64,000 bases of DNA from Acinetobacter sp. SFB (GCF_001647545.1 NZ_LSZH01000011.1:383240-447239), one strand, 5' to 3'. Positions 20,379-29,597 are shown, counted from the stretch's first letter. Notes: generated by a model not told the origin, from the letters alone. Program-made: numbers and translations.

Positions 20379-21014
20379 TCAAAAAAGGAAATTTTTATTA
20401 AAAATGAAGTTGACCAAAATTTGAGTAATATCTCCCTCCAACTCCTCCCACTCCTCAAAATTAGGCTCGACCAACAAGGTCTGCGACACAAAGCCATAAC
20501 ATACGCGTTGCACATTTAAACTTATCCGTTTGAGCTGTTCAGCATCTTCAATAAAAGGCGCAAGAATGCTTTGCCACATCTGTAGCATCATTTCATAACT
20601 CTTGCGATAACTCTCAATATTCGAAATCTGCCGTTCCAGCAAAAAGGTCTGTGCCCAGAGAAACTGCTGTGCCTGAATCTGCTTAAGCTGATAATGCATC
20701 ACTTGTTTTAAATAATCATCCAAAGCCAAATTTGTGGATAACTGGTTCAGGCTATGTGCATACTTTTTTAAGTCCGCGGCATTGTTTTTTACCTGTCGGT
20801 GAATGGTCAGCGCAATCAAATCTTCCTTTTTGGAAAAATACTCATAGAACGTACCCAAGCCTACACCGGCCAAATCGGTGATGTCCCGAATGGTAATGTC
20901 ATGTGCAGCGCGCTCATGCAAAAGCCGAACAAAACTTTCCTGCAAGGCTTCTTGGGTGAGCTTAGCCCTTGATTGGCGGGGCTTACGCCGTACTTGAATG
21001 TCTGAAATTTTCAT
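20379..21014 (-). CDS. TetR/AcrR-family regulator
   Basis: A 211-aa repressor-type protein. The N-terminal helix-turn-helix is near residues 18–65: ALQESFVRLLHERAAHDITIRDITDLAGVGLGTFYEYFSKKEDL, a textbook TetR signature. The C-terminal ligand domain is helical and not assigned. It is divergent from the AidB-like acyl-CoA dehydrogenase with only 82 nt between starts, so it probably represses that gene and itself, perhaps responding to an acyl-CoA or fatty acid. The ligand is inference. Confidence 0.85.
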   Translation of the reverse strand: MKISDIQVRRKPRQSRAKLTQEALQESFVRLLHERAAHDITIRDITDLAGVGLGTFYEYFSKKEDLIALTIHRQVKNNAADLKKYAHSLNQLSTNLALDDYLKQVMHYQLKQIQAQQFLWAQTFLLERQISNIESYRKSYEMMLQMWQSILAPFIEDAEQLKRISLNVQRVCYGFVSQTLLVEPNFEEWEELEGDITQILVNFIFNKNFLF

Positions 21015-21096
21015 CTAGGAAAGCCGAACATCCTGGGTTTACTTTTTCTTTATACTGAAGTGAAACGCCAAGAACAACAAGTAGGAAATATAGACC

Positions 21097-22746
21097 ATGA
21101 ATACATGGACAACCCATCAGATCAGCAACCAGTTTGATGAACTGCAAGATTACAACCTGTTTACAACAGATCAGGTGTTACAGGAAATTCTTTCCCATTA
21201 TGGTAGTCAAGATCAGGCCACCTTGTCGCAGATGGGTAAAGTGGTGGGATCAGCTGAATATTATCAATATGCCGATTTAGCCAATCAACACACGCCCATT
21301 TTGCATGCTTTTGATGCGCGCGGACGCCGTAAAGATTTTGTGGAATTTCATCCTGCATGGCATCAATGGATGGCGTTCAACCGTGAGTTTAATAGCCATG
21401 CTCATCCTTTCAATCATCCCAATTCATCCTCGAAATGGGTAGAGTGGGCAGCGCGTTTTTACTTAAGCGGGCAGGTCGAATGTGGCAGTCTGTGCCCAAC
21501 TTCAATGACCCTCGGCAGTATTCCACTCATTCAGCGTGAACCTGAACTGTGGGCTAAAGTGGGGACTAAACTTCTGTCCAGTGAGTACGATGAACGTGAC
21601 TTGCCGATTGCTGAGAAGAAATCAATCTGGCTAGGGATGGGCATGACCGAAAAACAGGGTGGCTCAGACGTGCGTGCCAATGAAACTCTGGCTATTCCTG
21701 TGGCCGAATCAGGTCGTGGTAAAGCCTATTTGCTGACAGGACATAAATGGTTTTTCTCGGCACCGATGTGCGATGCGCATTTGGTCGTTGCCAAAACCGA
21801 GCAGGATGGTTTGGCCTGCTTCTTTGTGCCGCGCTGGTTAGAGGATGGCACGAAAAACAAGATTTACATTCAGCAGCTCAAAGATAAAGTCGGCAACCGC
21901 AGTAACTCCAGTTCAGAAGTAGAGTTTCAAGAAGCTTGGGGCATAATGATTGGGGAAGCAGGACGTGGCATTCCGACCATTATTGAAATGGCCAATTACA
22001 CCCGTCTGACTTGTTCTGTCGGCAGTACCGCCATGCTGCGTCAGGCCTTGGTGCAATGTATTGCTTATACCCGTCAGCGCAAGGCTTTTGGTAAACATCT
22101 GGCCGAACAGCCTTTGATGCGTGCGGTGTTGGTTGATTTAGCTTTGGAAACAGAAGCAGCGATGCATTTAAGTTTTCATTTAGCCCATTGTTATGAATCA
22201 GATGATGCGTTGTCTTTGGCATGGAAACGCATCATGACTCCAGCCTCCAAGTTCTGGATTTGCAAGCGCGCAGTTGAGTTGACGGGTGAAATGATGGAGG
22301 TCTTTGGTGGAAATGGCTATGTCGACACGGGCATCATGGCACGCATTTTCAAAGAAGCACCAGTCAATACCATTTGGGAAGGTTCCGGCAATGTCATGTG
22401 CTTAGATGTATTACGTGCTATTCAACGTGAACCTGAATCTATTGAACTGCTGTTTCAAGATTTAGCTTCTACGGCCATGCAAGATGAAACCTTGCAAAAT
22501 GAATTGCAGAATCTATTCAAGTTGTTCCAGCAATCAGCTGATGATTTGCAGTTTATGGGGCGGGGTCTGGTGAGCCGTCTGGTGATTTTGGCACAAGCAG
22601 TTTTGTTGAAACGGCATGCACCTGATTTTGTCACCAATGGATTTATTCAGTCCCGTTATCGTGCTTTTCATGGGCAAGTGGTGGGTATGCTCAACCCTAA
22701 GGATGTTGATGTGGAGCAATTGTTGGATAGGGCATTGGCGGTGTAA
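21097..22746 (+). CDS. aidB: AidB-like acyl-CoA dehydrogenase
   Basis: A 549-aa flavoprotein of the AidB branch, close to the length of E. coli AidB. Branch markers: RKDFVEFHPAWHQWM, MTEKQGGSDVRANET (FAD loop), TGHKWFFSAPMCD, and EAPVNTIWEGSGNVMCLDVLRA, in which the Glu after IW is the ACAD catalytic base. E. coli AidB belongs to the adaptive alkylation response, binds DNA and has weak isovaleryl-CoA dehydrogenase activity. Here no ada or alkA gene is near. Instead a TetR regulator is divergent, which suggests acyl-CoA-responsive control. The start is supported by AAGTAGGAAAT upstream. Confidence 0.82.
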   Translation: MNTWTTHQISNQFDELQDYNLFTTDQVLQEILSHYGSQDQATLSQMGKVVGSAEYYQYADLANQHTPILHAFDARGRRKDFVEFHPAWHQWMAFNREFNSHAHPFNHPNSSSKWVEWAARFYLSGQVECGSLCPTSMTLGSIPLIQREPELWAKVGTKLLSSEYDERDLPIAEKKSIWLGMGMTEKQGGSDVRANETLAIPVAESGRGKAYLLTGHKWFFSAPMCDAHLVVAKTEQDGLACFFVPRWLEDGTKNKIYIQQLKDKVGNRSNSSSEVEFQEAWGIMIGEAGRGIPTIIEMANYTRLTCSVGSTAMLRQALVQCIAYTRQRKAFGKHLAEQPLMRAVLVDLALETEAAMHLSFHLAHCYESDDALSLAWKRIMTPASKFWICKRAVELTGEMMEVFGGNGYVDTGIMARIFKEAPVNTIWEGSGNVMCLDVLRAIQREPESIELLFQDLASTAMQDETLQNELQNLFKLFQQSADDLQFMGRGLVSRLVILAQAVLLKRHAPDFVTNGFIQSRYRAFHGQVVGMLNPKDVDVEQLLDRALAV

Positions 22747-22757
22747 TTGTGTTCTTG

Positions 22758-22796
22758 CTCCCTCTGGGATGAAAATATATTTCGCAACAGAGGGAG
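22758..22796. repeat. 9-bp inverted repeat after aidB
   Basis: CTCCCTCTG (22758–22766) and CAGAGGGAG (22788–22796), 21-nt spacer, 12 nt after the aidB stop. It may terminate or stabilise the aidB transcript, though no T-run follows. Confidence 0.55.
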
Positions 22797-22885
22797 GATT
22801 TAAAAACGATCAATTGGGGTTGATATTTAAATTTGTTGTACGCTTAAAAGCACTTGAAATTTGTACCCATTAGCGCAATATAGGC

Positions 22886-22906
22886 TTCACATCCACTCGA
22901 TGTGAA
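22886..22906 (+). repeat. Hairpin in the leader of the ArfA-like gene
   Basis: TTCACATC, loop CACTC, GATGTGAA: a perfect 8-bp stem-loop 22 nt before the ATG at 22929. It may influence translation or mRNA stability. Confidence 0.6.
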
Positions 22907-22928
22907 AACCTAACAGCAGGTGACTAAA

Positions 22929-23120
22929 ATGGCGAAACAAAAACCACAGCCAGCGGTTGTGATCAATAACTTTGTGGCAAAACACATGCATGAGGTCAAC
23001 AAAAGCCAAGTCTTTGTAGACCGAAAGAAAAATGCAAAACGTGGCTACGACAAGCACAAAAAAGGGAGATACTCAAATGACTATCTCCCTTTTTCTTGCC
23101 CGGTATTTGCTGTTTTATAA
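22929..23120 (+). CDS. Candidate ArfA-type ribosome-rescue protein encoded on a non-stop mRNA
   Basis: A small basic protein, 63 codons to the in-frame TAA at 23118. AGGTGA precedes the ATG; an in-frame GTG at 22920 is less likely. A strong rho-independent terminator (23058–23095) lies inside the frame, before the stop, so most transcripts should end without a stop codon after about codon 55. This is the known architecture of proteobacterial arfA, where tmRNA normally degrades the product and ArfA accumulates when trans-translation fails. The basic segment VFVDRKKNAKRGYDKHKKG loosely resembles the ArfA core (LF..R...KKGKGSY). Family assignment is inference; the terminator placement is seen directly. 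The alternative is an unknown small gene with an accidental terminator shared with ptsP. Confidence 0.6.
   Translation: MAKQKPQPAVVINNFVAKHMHEVNKSQVFVDRKKNAKRGYDKHKKGRYSNDYLPFSCPVFAVL
23058..23095. terminator. Terminator inside the ArfA-like reading frame
   Basis: A 13-bp stem (five A, GGGAGATA, with TATCTCCC, five T) and 10-nt loop, with T-rich tails on both strands. On the plus strand it sits 23 nt before the stop codon of the small gene. On the minus strand it lies just beyond the ptsP stop and probably ends ptsP too. Confidence 0.9.
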
Positions 23121-23127
23121 CCCTGTT

Positions 23128-25425
23128 TTAAGCACCGACAATCCGTGTTGCAGATTTCACCATATCCGCCAGACCATGGGTCTTAAAGTAATACTCCATC
23201 CAGCTTTTCACGATTAATGGATTATCCATTTTCAATACATGTTCCAGCTGTTGTACTGCCTCGGTCATCGGAACATGACAAATCGCTTTTCGTACCCGCA
23301 AAATATTACTCGAACTCATCGACAGGGTATTGAAGCCCATTGCCATCAACAAAACTGCAGCCAGTGGATCACCGGCCATTTCGCCGCAAATGCTGACCGG
23401 TTTATCGTATTTATGACATTCTTTGACCAGACGGGTTAAAGCACGTAATACCGCCGGATGGAAATGCGAATAGACGTTGGCAACCCGTGGATTGTTGCGG
23501 TCAACCGCCAGTAAATACTGGGTTAAGTCATTCGAACCTACCGAGAAGAAATCGACTAGCTCGGAAAATTCTTCAATTTGTAAAAGTACGCTGGGTACTT
23601 CGACCATAATACCAATTTTTGGCTTGGTGATTTTAACCTGTTCTTCTTCTTGAACTGCTGTCCAATCGCGTTCCAGCAAATACAAAGCCTCTTCAACTTC
23701 GCTGACACTGGTCACCATCGGCAACAAGATGTGCAGGTTATTTAGACCGATACTGGCTTTTAACATGGCACGAATTTGTGATGAGAAAATTTCCGGATGA
23801 TCCAAGGTAAAGCGGATGCCGCGCCAACCGAGCGCCGAGTTTTCTTCTTCAATAGAGAAATAAGGCAGATCTTTATCGGCACCAATATCCAACGTGCGCA
23901 TCACCACCGGTTTGTTGGCAAAGTGACTCAGCTGCTGACGGTAAATGGCACGTTGTTCTTCTTCGCCCGGGAAGCGGTCACGCAGCATAAATGGAATTTC
24001 AGAGCGGTACAGCCCGACGCCTTTAGCACCCCGCTGTACCCCGCGGACCACATCAATCATTAAACCGGTATTAACGAACAGTTTAACCGAAACCCCATCC
24101 GGGGTAATCGCATCTTTGGTTTCGTACTGTTTTAAATCTTTGGCCAGTTGTTCTTCTTCTTTCTGAATTTCTTTATAGCGGGTACGCAAGCGCCGCGGTG
24201 GATTGATAAAGACCCGGCCCTGATGTGCATCGACAATCATCTCGACATCATCAAGTGTGTTAACCGGCAGTTCAGTTACACCGACCACGGTTGGAATGCC
24301 GAGTGCACGCGCTACAATCACCATGTGCGAGTTCATCGCGCCTTCAGTGGTGACAATGGCGGCAATTTTATCCACCGGTAATTCAACCAGCGCCGCGGTG
24401 GAAATTTCCTCACCAATCAGAATGCTTTCATCGGTTAATTCTCGATGACTGGCATCGGCTTCTTGCAAGGAGGCCAAAATACGTCGACCGAGATCTTTGA
24501 GATCTGAAACGCGTTCGCGTAGATAGCCATCTTCCATTTGTGCAAACAGGGCAATATGCTTGTCGATCACAATACGAACCGCACCTTGTGCCCAGTTGCC
24601 ATCTCGAATTTCGGCTTTAATTTCGGCAGGAAGTGCATTTTCATCCAGCATGCGTAAGAACACACTAAACAGAGCACGTTCATCTGCCATTAAGGCCTCT
24701 TGCATTTTGTCATCAAGAGATTTAATTTCTTCACGTACAGAACCAATCGCGTGATCCAACAGTCCCAGTTCTTCACTGATATCATCGGCTTCACGATCCG
24801 GTACAGAAGACAAATCGGCAGGAGGATATAGGATTACAGCACGACCTAAGGCAATGCCCCCAGAACCAGACACGCCCTGGAAAGTTTTATATGCTGGCAG
24901 ATTGTTGGGTTTGCGGAACACATCAATATTTCCGACCGCATGTGCGTGGGCAATCACCCCAGAAAGCTGTGCACACAAGGTGACGAGGAAAGATTCCGCC
25001 GCTTCACTAAAATCTTGCGATTCTTTATTTTGAACGACCAATACACCCATCACCTTACGGCGGTACATCACCGGAACACCCAAAAAAGAGTTGTAAATTT
25101 CTTCCCCTGTTTCAGGTAGAAATAAAAAGCGTTCGTGCTTGGGTGCATTGTCCAAGTTGACGATTTCCTCACGTTGCCCCACCAGACCGACCAAGCCTTC
25201 GCCGGTATGCAGTGAAACGTGTCCAACAGATTCTGCCTTTAAACCTTTAGAGGCCATGAGCAGGTAACGCTGGTTACGTTCGTCCAGCAGATAAATGGAG
25301 CAGACATCAACATGCATGGCATTTGCCACCTGATTGACCATAATATCGAGTGATTCATGCAAACTGGTGGACGCATTGATTTCTTGTACAATGCGTCTTA
25401 AGGTGTCCAGTTGCATATTCGACAT
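23128..25425 (-). CDS. ptsP: PEP–protein phosphotransferase PtsP (enzyme I-Ntr)
   Basis: A 765-aa protein. GAF domain about 17–160, PEP-utiliser N-terminal domain from about 180, phosphohistidine swivel with His367 in EGAMNSHMVIVARALG, then the PEP-binding TIM barrel with Cys680 in SICGEMAGDP. This is the first component of the nitrogen phosphotransferase chain (PtsP to NPr to EIIA-Ntr), which senses nitrogen state through the GAF domain and affects potassium and carbon control. It follows rppH by 88 nt on the same strand, the usual gammaproteobacterial pairing. It ends next to the bidirectional terminator that interrupts the small ArfA-like gene. Confidence 0.95.
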   Translation of the reverse strand: MSNMQLDTLRRIVQEINASTSLHESLDIMVNQVANAMHVDVCSIYLLDERNQRYLLMASKGLKAESVGHVSLHTGEGLVGLVGQREEIVNLDNAPKHERFLFLPETGEEIYNSFLGVPVMYRRKVMGVLVVQNKESQDFSEAAESFLVTLCAQLSGVIAHAHAVGNIDVFRKPNNLPAYKTFQGVSGSGGIALGRAVILYPPADLSSVPDREADDISEELGLLDHAIGSVREEIKSLDDKMQEALMADERALFSVFLRMLDENALPAEIKAEIRDGNWAQGAVRIVIDKHIALFAQMEDGYLRERVSDLKDLGRRILASLQEADASHRELTDESILIGEEISTAALVELPVDKIAAIVTTEGAMNSHMVIVARALGIPTVVGVTELPVNTLDDVEMIVDAHQGRVFINPPRRLRTRYKEIQKEEEQLAKDLKQYETKDAITPDGVSVKLFVNTGLMIDVVRGVQRGAKGVGLYRSEIPFMLRDRFPGEEEQRAIYRQQLSHFANKPVVMRTLDIGADKDLPYFSIEEENSALGWRGIRFTLDHPEIFSSQIRAMLKASIGLNNLHILLPMVTSVSEVEEALYLLERDWTAVQEEEQVKITKPKIGIMVEVPSVLLQIEEFSELVDFFSVGSNDLTQYLLAVDRNNPRVANVYSHFHPAVLRALTRLVKECHKYDKPVSICGEMAGDPLAAVLLMAMGFNTLSMSSSNILRVRKAICHVPMTEAVQQLEHVLKMDNPLIVKSWMEYYFKTHGLADMVKSATRIVGA

Positions 25426-25513
25426 TAAATTTGCTCCAAAAAAAGTATAAATCTGTTTTATTTATAACAACATGCTATTAAAAAATCTGCATTTTCATAC
25501 GATTTTTTTATGC

Positions 25514-25990
25514 TTATATGGAGGGTAACTGGTTACACAGTTCCACCATCGCTTTTCGGTATACATCGCGTTTAAAATTCACGACCTGTCCTAATGGATA
25601 CCAATAACTTACCCATTGCCACTGGTCAAACTCGGGTGGGTCGGACAAATCCAGCTGAATGTTTTTTACTGGCGCGGTCAGTTTGAGCAAAAACCACTTT
25701 TGTTTTTGACCAATGCACACCGGGTCTGAATCCGAGCGTATATATCGTTGAGGCAAACGATAACGTAGCCAATTTTTTGTTTGCGCTACGATTTGAACAT
25801 GTTCGGGCAATAAGCCAACTTCTTCTCTCAGCTCACGATAAAGTGCCTGTTCAGGGGTTTCTCCATACTGGATACCTCCTTGTGGAAATTGCCAAGCATT
25901 GTGTCCAATGCGTTTTGCCCATAAAACTTGTCCAACATCGTTTGCCAAAATGATCCCGACATTCGGTCGGAAACCTTCTGAGTCGATCAT
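25514..25990 (-). CDS. rppH: RNA pyrophosphohydrolase (Nudix)
   Basis: A 158-aa Nudix hydrolase. The N-terminus [11 protein letters not shown] and [28 protein letters not shown] contain the full Nudix box (Gly38 to Leu60, metal-binding Glu residues 53, 56 and 57). [24 protein letters not shown] is the RppH C-terminal hallmark. It removes pyrophosphate from 5'-triphosphate mRNA to start RNase E-dependent decay. It is first in the rppH–ptsP unit and divergent from the HAD phosphatase gene with 182 nt between starts. Confidence 0.96.
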   Translation of the reverse strand: MIDSEGFRPNVGIILANDVGQVLWAKRIGHNAWQFPQGGIQYGETPEQALYRELREEVGLLPEHVQIVAQTKNWLRYRLPQRYIRSDSDPVCIGQKQKWFLLKLTAPVKNIQLDLSDPPEFDQWQWVSYWYPLGQVVNFKRDVYRKAMVELCNQLPSI

Positions 25991-26172
25991 TTGGCTACCT
26001 AAATCATATGTAATGTGTGGCTTTATATTCGGGGATTGTTATTTCTATATCCATCTCGAAAAAAAACACAGCTTAAATGTTAAAAATTGCTATGATCTTA
26101 ACGAATTTCTATCGACTAGCGGAGATAGATTTACAAATTTTTTCTTAAATTACAGTTTTTACGAGTATTTTC

Positions 26173-26823
26173 ATGAAATTGGCTTTATTTGACCTCGATC
26201 ACACCTTGTTAAACACCGATTCGGATTATTCATGGGGTGAGTTTTTAGTTAACGAAGGTTTAGTCGATCCAATCCGACATCGTCAAATGAATGACAAGTT
26301 TTATCAAGACTATAAAGCAGGTCAACTTGACCCGATTGCCTATAACGAATTTGTATTTGAATTTTTAACCCAGCATAACAATGATTATTTGTCTGAATTA
26401 CATGAATTATTCATGAAAAAAGTGATTCGTCCACAAATGCGTCCCAAAGGATTCGCTGCGATTCAAAAACATAAACAGGCAGGGCATGCACTGGTCGGTA
26501 TTACGGCCACTTCTGATTTTATTACGGCTCCTATTTTTCATGAGTTTGGCATTACTGAAATTATTGCCACCAATGCAGAAGTGGTTGACGGTAAATATAC
26601 CGGTAAAGTCATCAATACCGCGTGTTACCAAAAAGGCAAACTGGTTCGTTTAGAACAATGGCTTTCAGGACGAAATGTAGCAGAATCCTGGGCGTATTCT
26701 GATTCAATTAATGACCGTTTTTTGCTGGAAGATGCCGACCATGCGATCGCGGTCAATCCGGATGAGCGTTTAGCGGTTTTGGCCAAAGAGCAAAATTGGG
26801 AAATTCAGGACTGGTCAATTTAA
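26173..26823 (+). CDS. HAD-IB family phosphatase
   Basis: A 216-aa HAD hydrolase. Motif I is FDLDHTLL with nucleophile Asp7 and Asp9; a cap region follows; motif II is GITATSDF; and motif IV lies around YSDSINDRFLLEDADHAIAVNPD. The SerB/HAD-IB type acts on small phosphomonoesters. The same gene order (HAD, rppH, ptsP) occurs in Pseudomonas, where I recall the HAD member being reported as a histidinol-phosphate phosphatase. That is a reasonable first hypothesis here but is memory plus synteny, not sequence proof. A terminator follows, so it is monocistronic. Confidence 0.85.
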   Translation: MKLALFDLDHTLLNTDSDYSWGEFLVNEGLVDPIRHRQMNDKFYQDYKAGQLDPIAYNEFVFEFLTQHNNDYLSELHELFMKKVIRPQMRPKGFAAIQKHKQAGHALVGITATSDFITAPIFHEFGITEIIATNAEVVDGKYTGKVINTACYQKGKLVRLEQWLSGRNVAESWAYSDSINDRFLLEDADHAIAVNPDERLAVLAKEQNWEIQDWSI

Positions 26824-26856
26824 TTCGATTTTAAATCTTTTTTAAAATAAATACTT

Positions 26857-26893
26857 AAAGCATGGCTGATGAAAAGATGAGTCATGCTTTTTT
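26857..26893 (+). terminator. Terminator of the HAD gene
   Basis: AAAGCATG-G-CT pairs with AG-T-CATGCTTT around a 12-nt loop, followed by T residues. Confidence 0.78.
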
Positions 26894-27005
26894 AATAGGA
26901 AATAAATGGTTAAGCTCTAGTTGCTTAAATTGATTTCACGCCTTTTAAAGATTTTTAATAATGCTATGCTGATTTGAACAACCAATAATCAGTAGAGGGA
27001 TGAGA

Positions 27006-27251
27006 ATGAGTAATGTAAGACCACGAATGACTCATCTTTTTGAGCAACTTGGACTCGATTCAAGTGATGAAGCCATTGCACAGTTCATTGCCAGCCATCA
27101 GCTCAGTGCCGAGACCAAAATTACCCAAGCGAGTTACTGGACGGAATCACAACACCAGTTATTATCAGAAAAACTTAAATCAGATGGTTCTTGGGCGATT
27201 GTTGTGGATCAGTTGAATGAATCGTTGCATGAAGATTCAGTAACTCAATAA
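27006..27251 (+). CDS. DUF2789 family small protein
   Basis: An 81-aa acidic protein. The start at 27006 is preferred because AGAGGG (26993–26998) is 7–8 nt upstream; an ATG at 27000 lies too close to it. The pattern THLFEQLGLDSSDEAIAQFIASHQ, then ASYWTESQHQLLSEKLKSDGSWAIVVDQLNESL is that of DUF2789, a small soluble family of unknown function. It lies between two terminators as a single gene. Confidence 0.75.
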   Translation: MSNVRPRMTHLFEQLGLDSSDEAIAQFIASHQLSAETKITQASYWTESQHQLLSEKLKSDGSWAIVVDQLNESLHEDSVTQ

Positions 27252-27262
27252 AGATCAAAGTT

Positions 27263-27290
27263 AAAAAGCCAATCCACAGATTGGCTTTCT
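27263..27290. terminator. Bidirectional terminator between DUF2789 gene and ovoA
   Basis: AAAGCCAATC, loop CACA, GATTGGCTTT: a perfect 10-bp stem with T-tract on the minus side. It serves the two convergent genes. Confidence 0.85.
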
Positions 27291-27302
27291 TGAGAAAATG
27301 CT

Positions 27303-29489
27303 TTATTTAATCCGCTTCCACAGCGTGACTTGAGACAGGGTATGCTGGTATTTACGTGCTGTTTCACGAATTACGAAAGCGACATCCTGAGGTTCAGCCA
27401 GCATTTCAAAATGCGCTTTTAACAGCTCAGTAACACCATCTAACGTGCTAAAGTTTTCTCCATCTTTTTTAAAGCCACCCAGCCATTCACTACGTGCAGT
27501 ATGTTCCTCTAACCAGGTATAAGGGGAGCTCAGCATTAAAATCCCGCCCAAGGTTAAGCGCTGGTGAATTTCGGCCAAAAAATCTTTTGGATGATGCAGG
27601 CGATCAATTAAATTCGCCGCCAGAATAAAATTGTAATTGGTAAAATGAGGATTTAAATTACAGGCATCGGCCTGATAAAAATCGACTCGATCTGCATGCG
27701 CATCCAAACCGAATTCTTTCAAGTTGCAGGCTTTATATTCGACCAGTTCACCTTCGATGGGCAGGGTATAACGTAACGTTTCACCTTGTGCTAACTGTAC
27801 CGCTTGCTGAATAAAGCGCGCGGAAAAATCCAGTCCTGTGACCTGATCAAAATAAGCCGCCAGTTCAAAGCTGGCCCGCCCCGTGGCACAACCGAGATCC
27901 ATGGCCTTATGTGTAGCAAGCTCTTTAAAATAAGGGCGTGCAATGTTCATCAGGCTGTGGACAAAATTGGGTACATTAAAATATTCGGCACCGTACTGAA
28001 ATTCTAAATACTGGGAAATCAGCTGGTCAGTTTCATAGTGGGAGTGAATCTGTTTTAATTCTTGTGATGCAGCGACGTAGCGGAATCCGGCATGCTGGAA
28101 AAAATGTCGGCGGAAGGCATAACGTGCACTATGCAAAGCCTCATGGCCGGCAGAAATCCAAGAGCCGCCTTTGATTAAATTATGTTGGCCGTCAAAGGTC
28201 GGGGTGCTGAAATCATCATAGATGGGATGCACCTGAAAACCTTCAAAAGGATAAATCGGGGTTTCAGTCCATTGCCAGACATTGCCTTGAATATCAAAAA
28301 AATCACCCTGCTGAAAATGATTGACCGGACAAGGACTGGTTCCATACTTCAGTTCAATGTTGGCATGTTCCGGACTGGGCAGATCAGAATCTAAACCTGC
28401 CACATCATAGAGCCGGTACCACTCGTCTTCTGTAGGCAAGCGTATACTTTGACCGGTTTTCTCGGCTTTCCAGTTACAAAAAGCTTTGGCTTCAAGGTAA
28501 TTCACTTCTACTGGCCAATCCCAAGGCATCGGAATTTCTTCCAGCATCAGACGGAGTGACCAGCTTGAATCTGTTTTTCGCCAAAAGTGGGGATGCGTTG
28601 CTTGAGAAAATTTCAGCCAGTTCCATCCTTCTGCGGTCCAGTAGCGGTCCGTTGAATAACCATTATTTTCAACAAAACTTAAGAATTCCTGATTGGACAC
28701 CAGATATTGCGAGGCTGAAAAATTGGCTACTTCAGCTTGGTGTTGACCATATTCATTGTCCCAGCCATAAAAGTGACGGTCTAAACCCTTATTTAAGCTG
28801 ATTTGCCCTTCAGGAACGGCAATTAAGGTGTTTTTCGGCGCAATACCGGTGATGATCTTGGCGCGCCATTGCGGATGATTTTGGACATGTTCCAGTTGCT
28901 GCTGACGAATCAATACCGATGAGGTTTCGAGATGAATCCGTTCATGTTCAATCCCCATGATGATAGACCACCATGGATTGTTCCAGTTCAAAGGTAAAGT
29001 GAGTGCTGCATGTTCAATCACGTTTAGCACTTCTGAACGAACCCGATGCCGATAAGCGCGGACCTGTTCTACACTTGGCCACTCATAATGGGCATCATTC
29101 AAATCATCCCAGCTCATTTCATCGACACCCACCGCAAAAATACTTTCTAGCTGCGGATTCACACGTTCACTGATCAGTTTGCTTAATAGCAGCTTGTTGA
29201 TAAAAAAAGTCGCCGTATGACCAAAATAGAAAATCAGTGGATGCCGTAAATTAATGGGTCTGAGGGAATACGCTTCCTGATCTTTCAGGCATTCAAACAA
29301 CAGTTCATAGCTGTCAAACGTATTCAGGAAATACTCACGTAATGTACGCCGTGCAGTTGCTTCGTCTGGGAAATTTAGATTCGGGGTAGGCAGTAGGGAG
29401 ACATGGGCAGTTTGCCAAAGACCGGGAGTGCGCTGTGAGCTTGAAGCTAGGTTTTTCTTGCAAGTTACAGATAATGAATCCATCAACAT
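27303..29489 (-). CDS. ovoA: OvoA: 5-histidylcysteine sulfoxide synthase / 4-mercaptohistidine N1-methyltransferase
   Basis: A 728-aa three-part fusion. A DinB-like iron-binding N-domain has YFGHTATFF (His91) and EHERIHLE (His182, His186, Glu188), the EgtB/OvoA iron site, preceded by the OvoA-typical VGVDEMSWDDL. The FGE-sulfatase-like domain spans about 225–475 with RLPTEDEW, GNVWQWTET and IKGGSW. A SAM methyltransferase domain follows with DLGCATGRASFE at 531–542. OvoA couples cysteine to histidine C5 with oxygen and later methylates N1, giving ovothiol A with the help of a PLP lyase (OvoB), which is not seen nearby. Ovothiol is a redox thiol. GGAG lies 9 nt before the ATG. The upstream LysR gene has its own terminator. 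Confidence 0.92.
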   Translation of the reverse strand: MLMDSLSVTCKKNLASSSQRTPGLWQTAHVSLLPTPNLNFPDEATARRTLREYFLNTFDSYELLFECLKDQEAYSLRPINLRHPLIFYFGHTATFFINKLLLSKLISERVNPQLESIFAVGVDEMSWDDLNDAHYEWPSVEQVRAYRHRVRSEVLNVIEHAALTLPLNWNNPWWSIIMGIEHERIHLETSSVLIRQQQLEHVQNHPQWRAKIITGIAPKNTLIAVPEGQISLNKGLDRHFYGWDNEYGQHQAEVANFSASQYLVSNQEFLSFVENNGYSTDRYWTAEGWNWLKFSQATHPHFWRKTDSSWSLRLMLEEIPMPWDWPVEVNYLEAKAFCNWKAEKTGQSIRLPTEDEWYRLYDVAGLDSDLPSPEHANIELKYGTSPCPVNHFQQGDFFDIQGNVWQWTETPIYPFEGFQVHPIYDDFSTPTFDGQHNLIKGGSWISAGHEALHSARYAFRRHFFQHAGFRYVAASQELKQIHSHYETDQLISQYLEFQYGAEYFNVPNFVHSLMNIARPYFKELATHKAMDLGCATGRASFELAAYFDQVTGLDFSARFIQQAVQLAQGETLRYTLPIEGELVEYKACNLKEFGLDAHADRVDFYQADACNLNPHFTNYNFILAANLIDRLHHPKDFLAEIHQRLTLGGILMLSSPYTWLEEHTARSEWLGGFKKDGENFSTLDGVTELLKAHFEMLAEPQDVAFVIRETARKYQHTLSQVTLWKRIK

Positions 29490-29597
29490 ATGGCCATACT
29501 CCGTTGAGTTTTCTTTCTAGATTTGAAACTACATTTTTGATGTGCTCTGTCTAAAAGTACTCGAAAGTAAGCTGTTTGTTCTAAGGATTTAGGTAAC

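Noticed and set aside
23058..23095. The hairpin read only as a ptsP terminator
   Set aside because: It does suit ptsP on the minus strand, but it also lies inside a credible plus-strand frame with a ribosome site, so I keep the non-stop interpretation as well.
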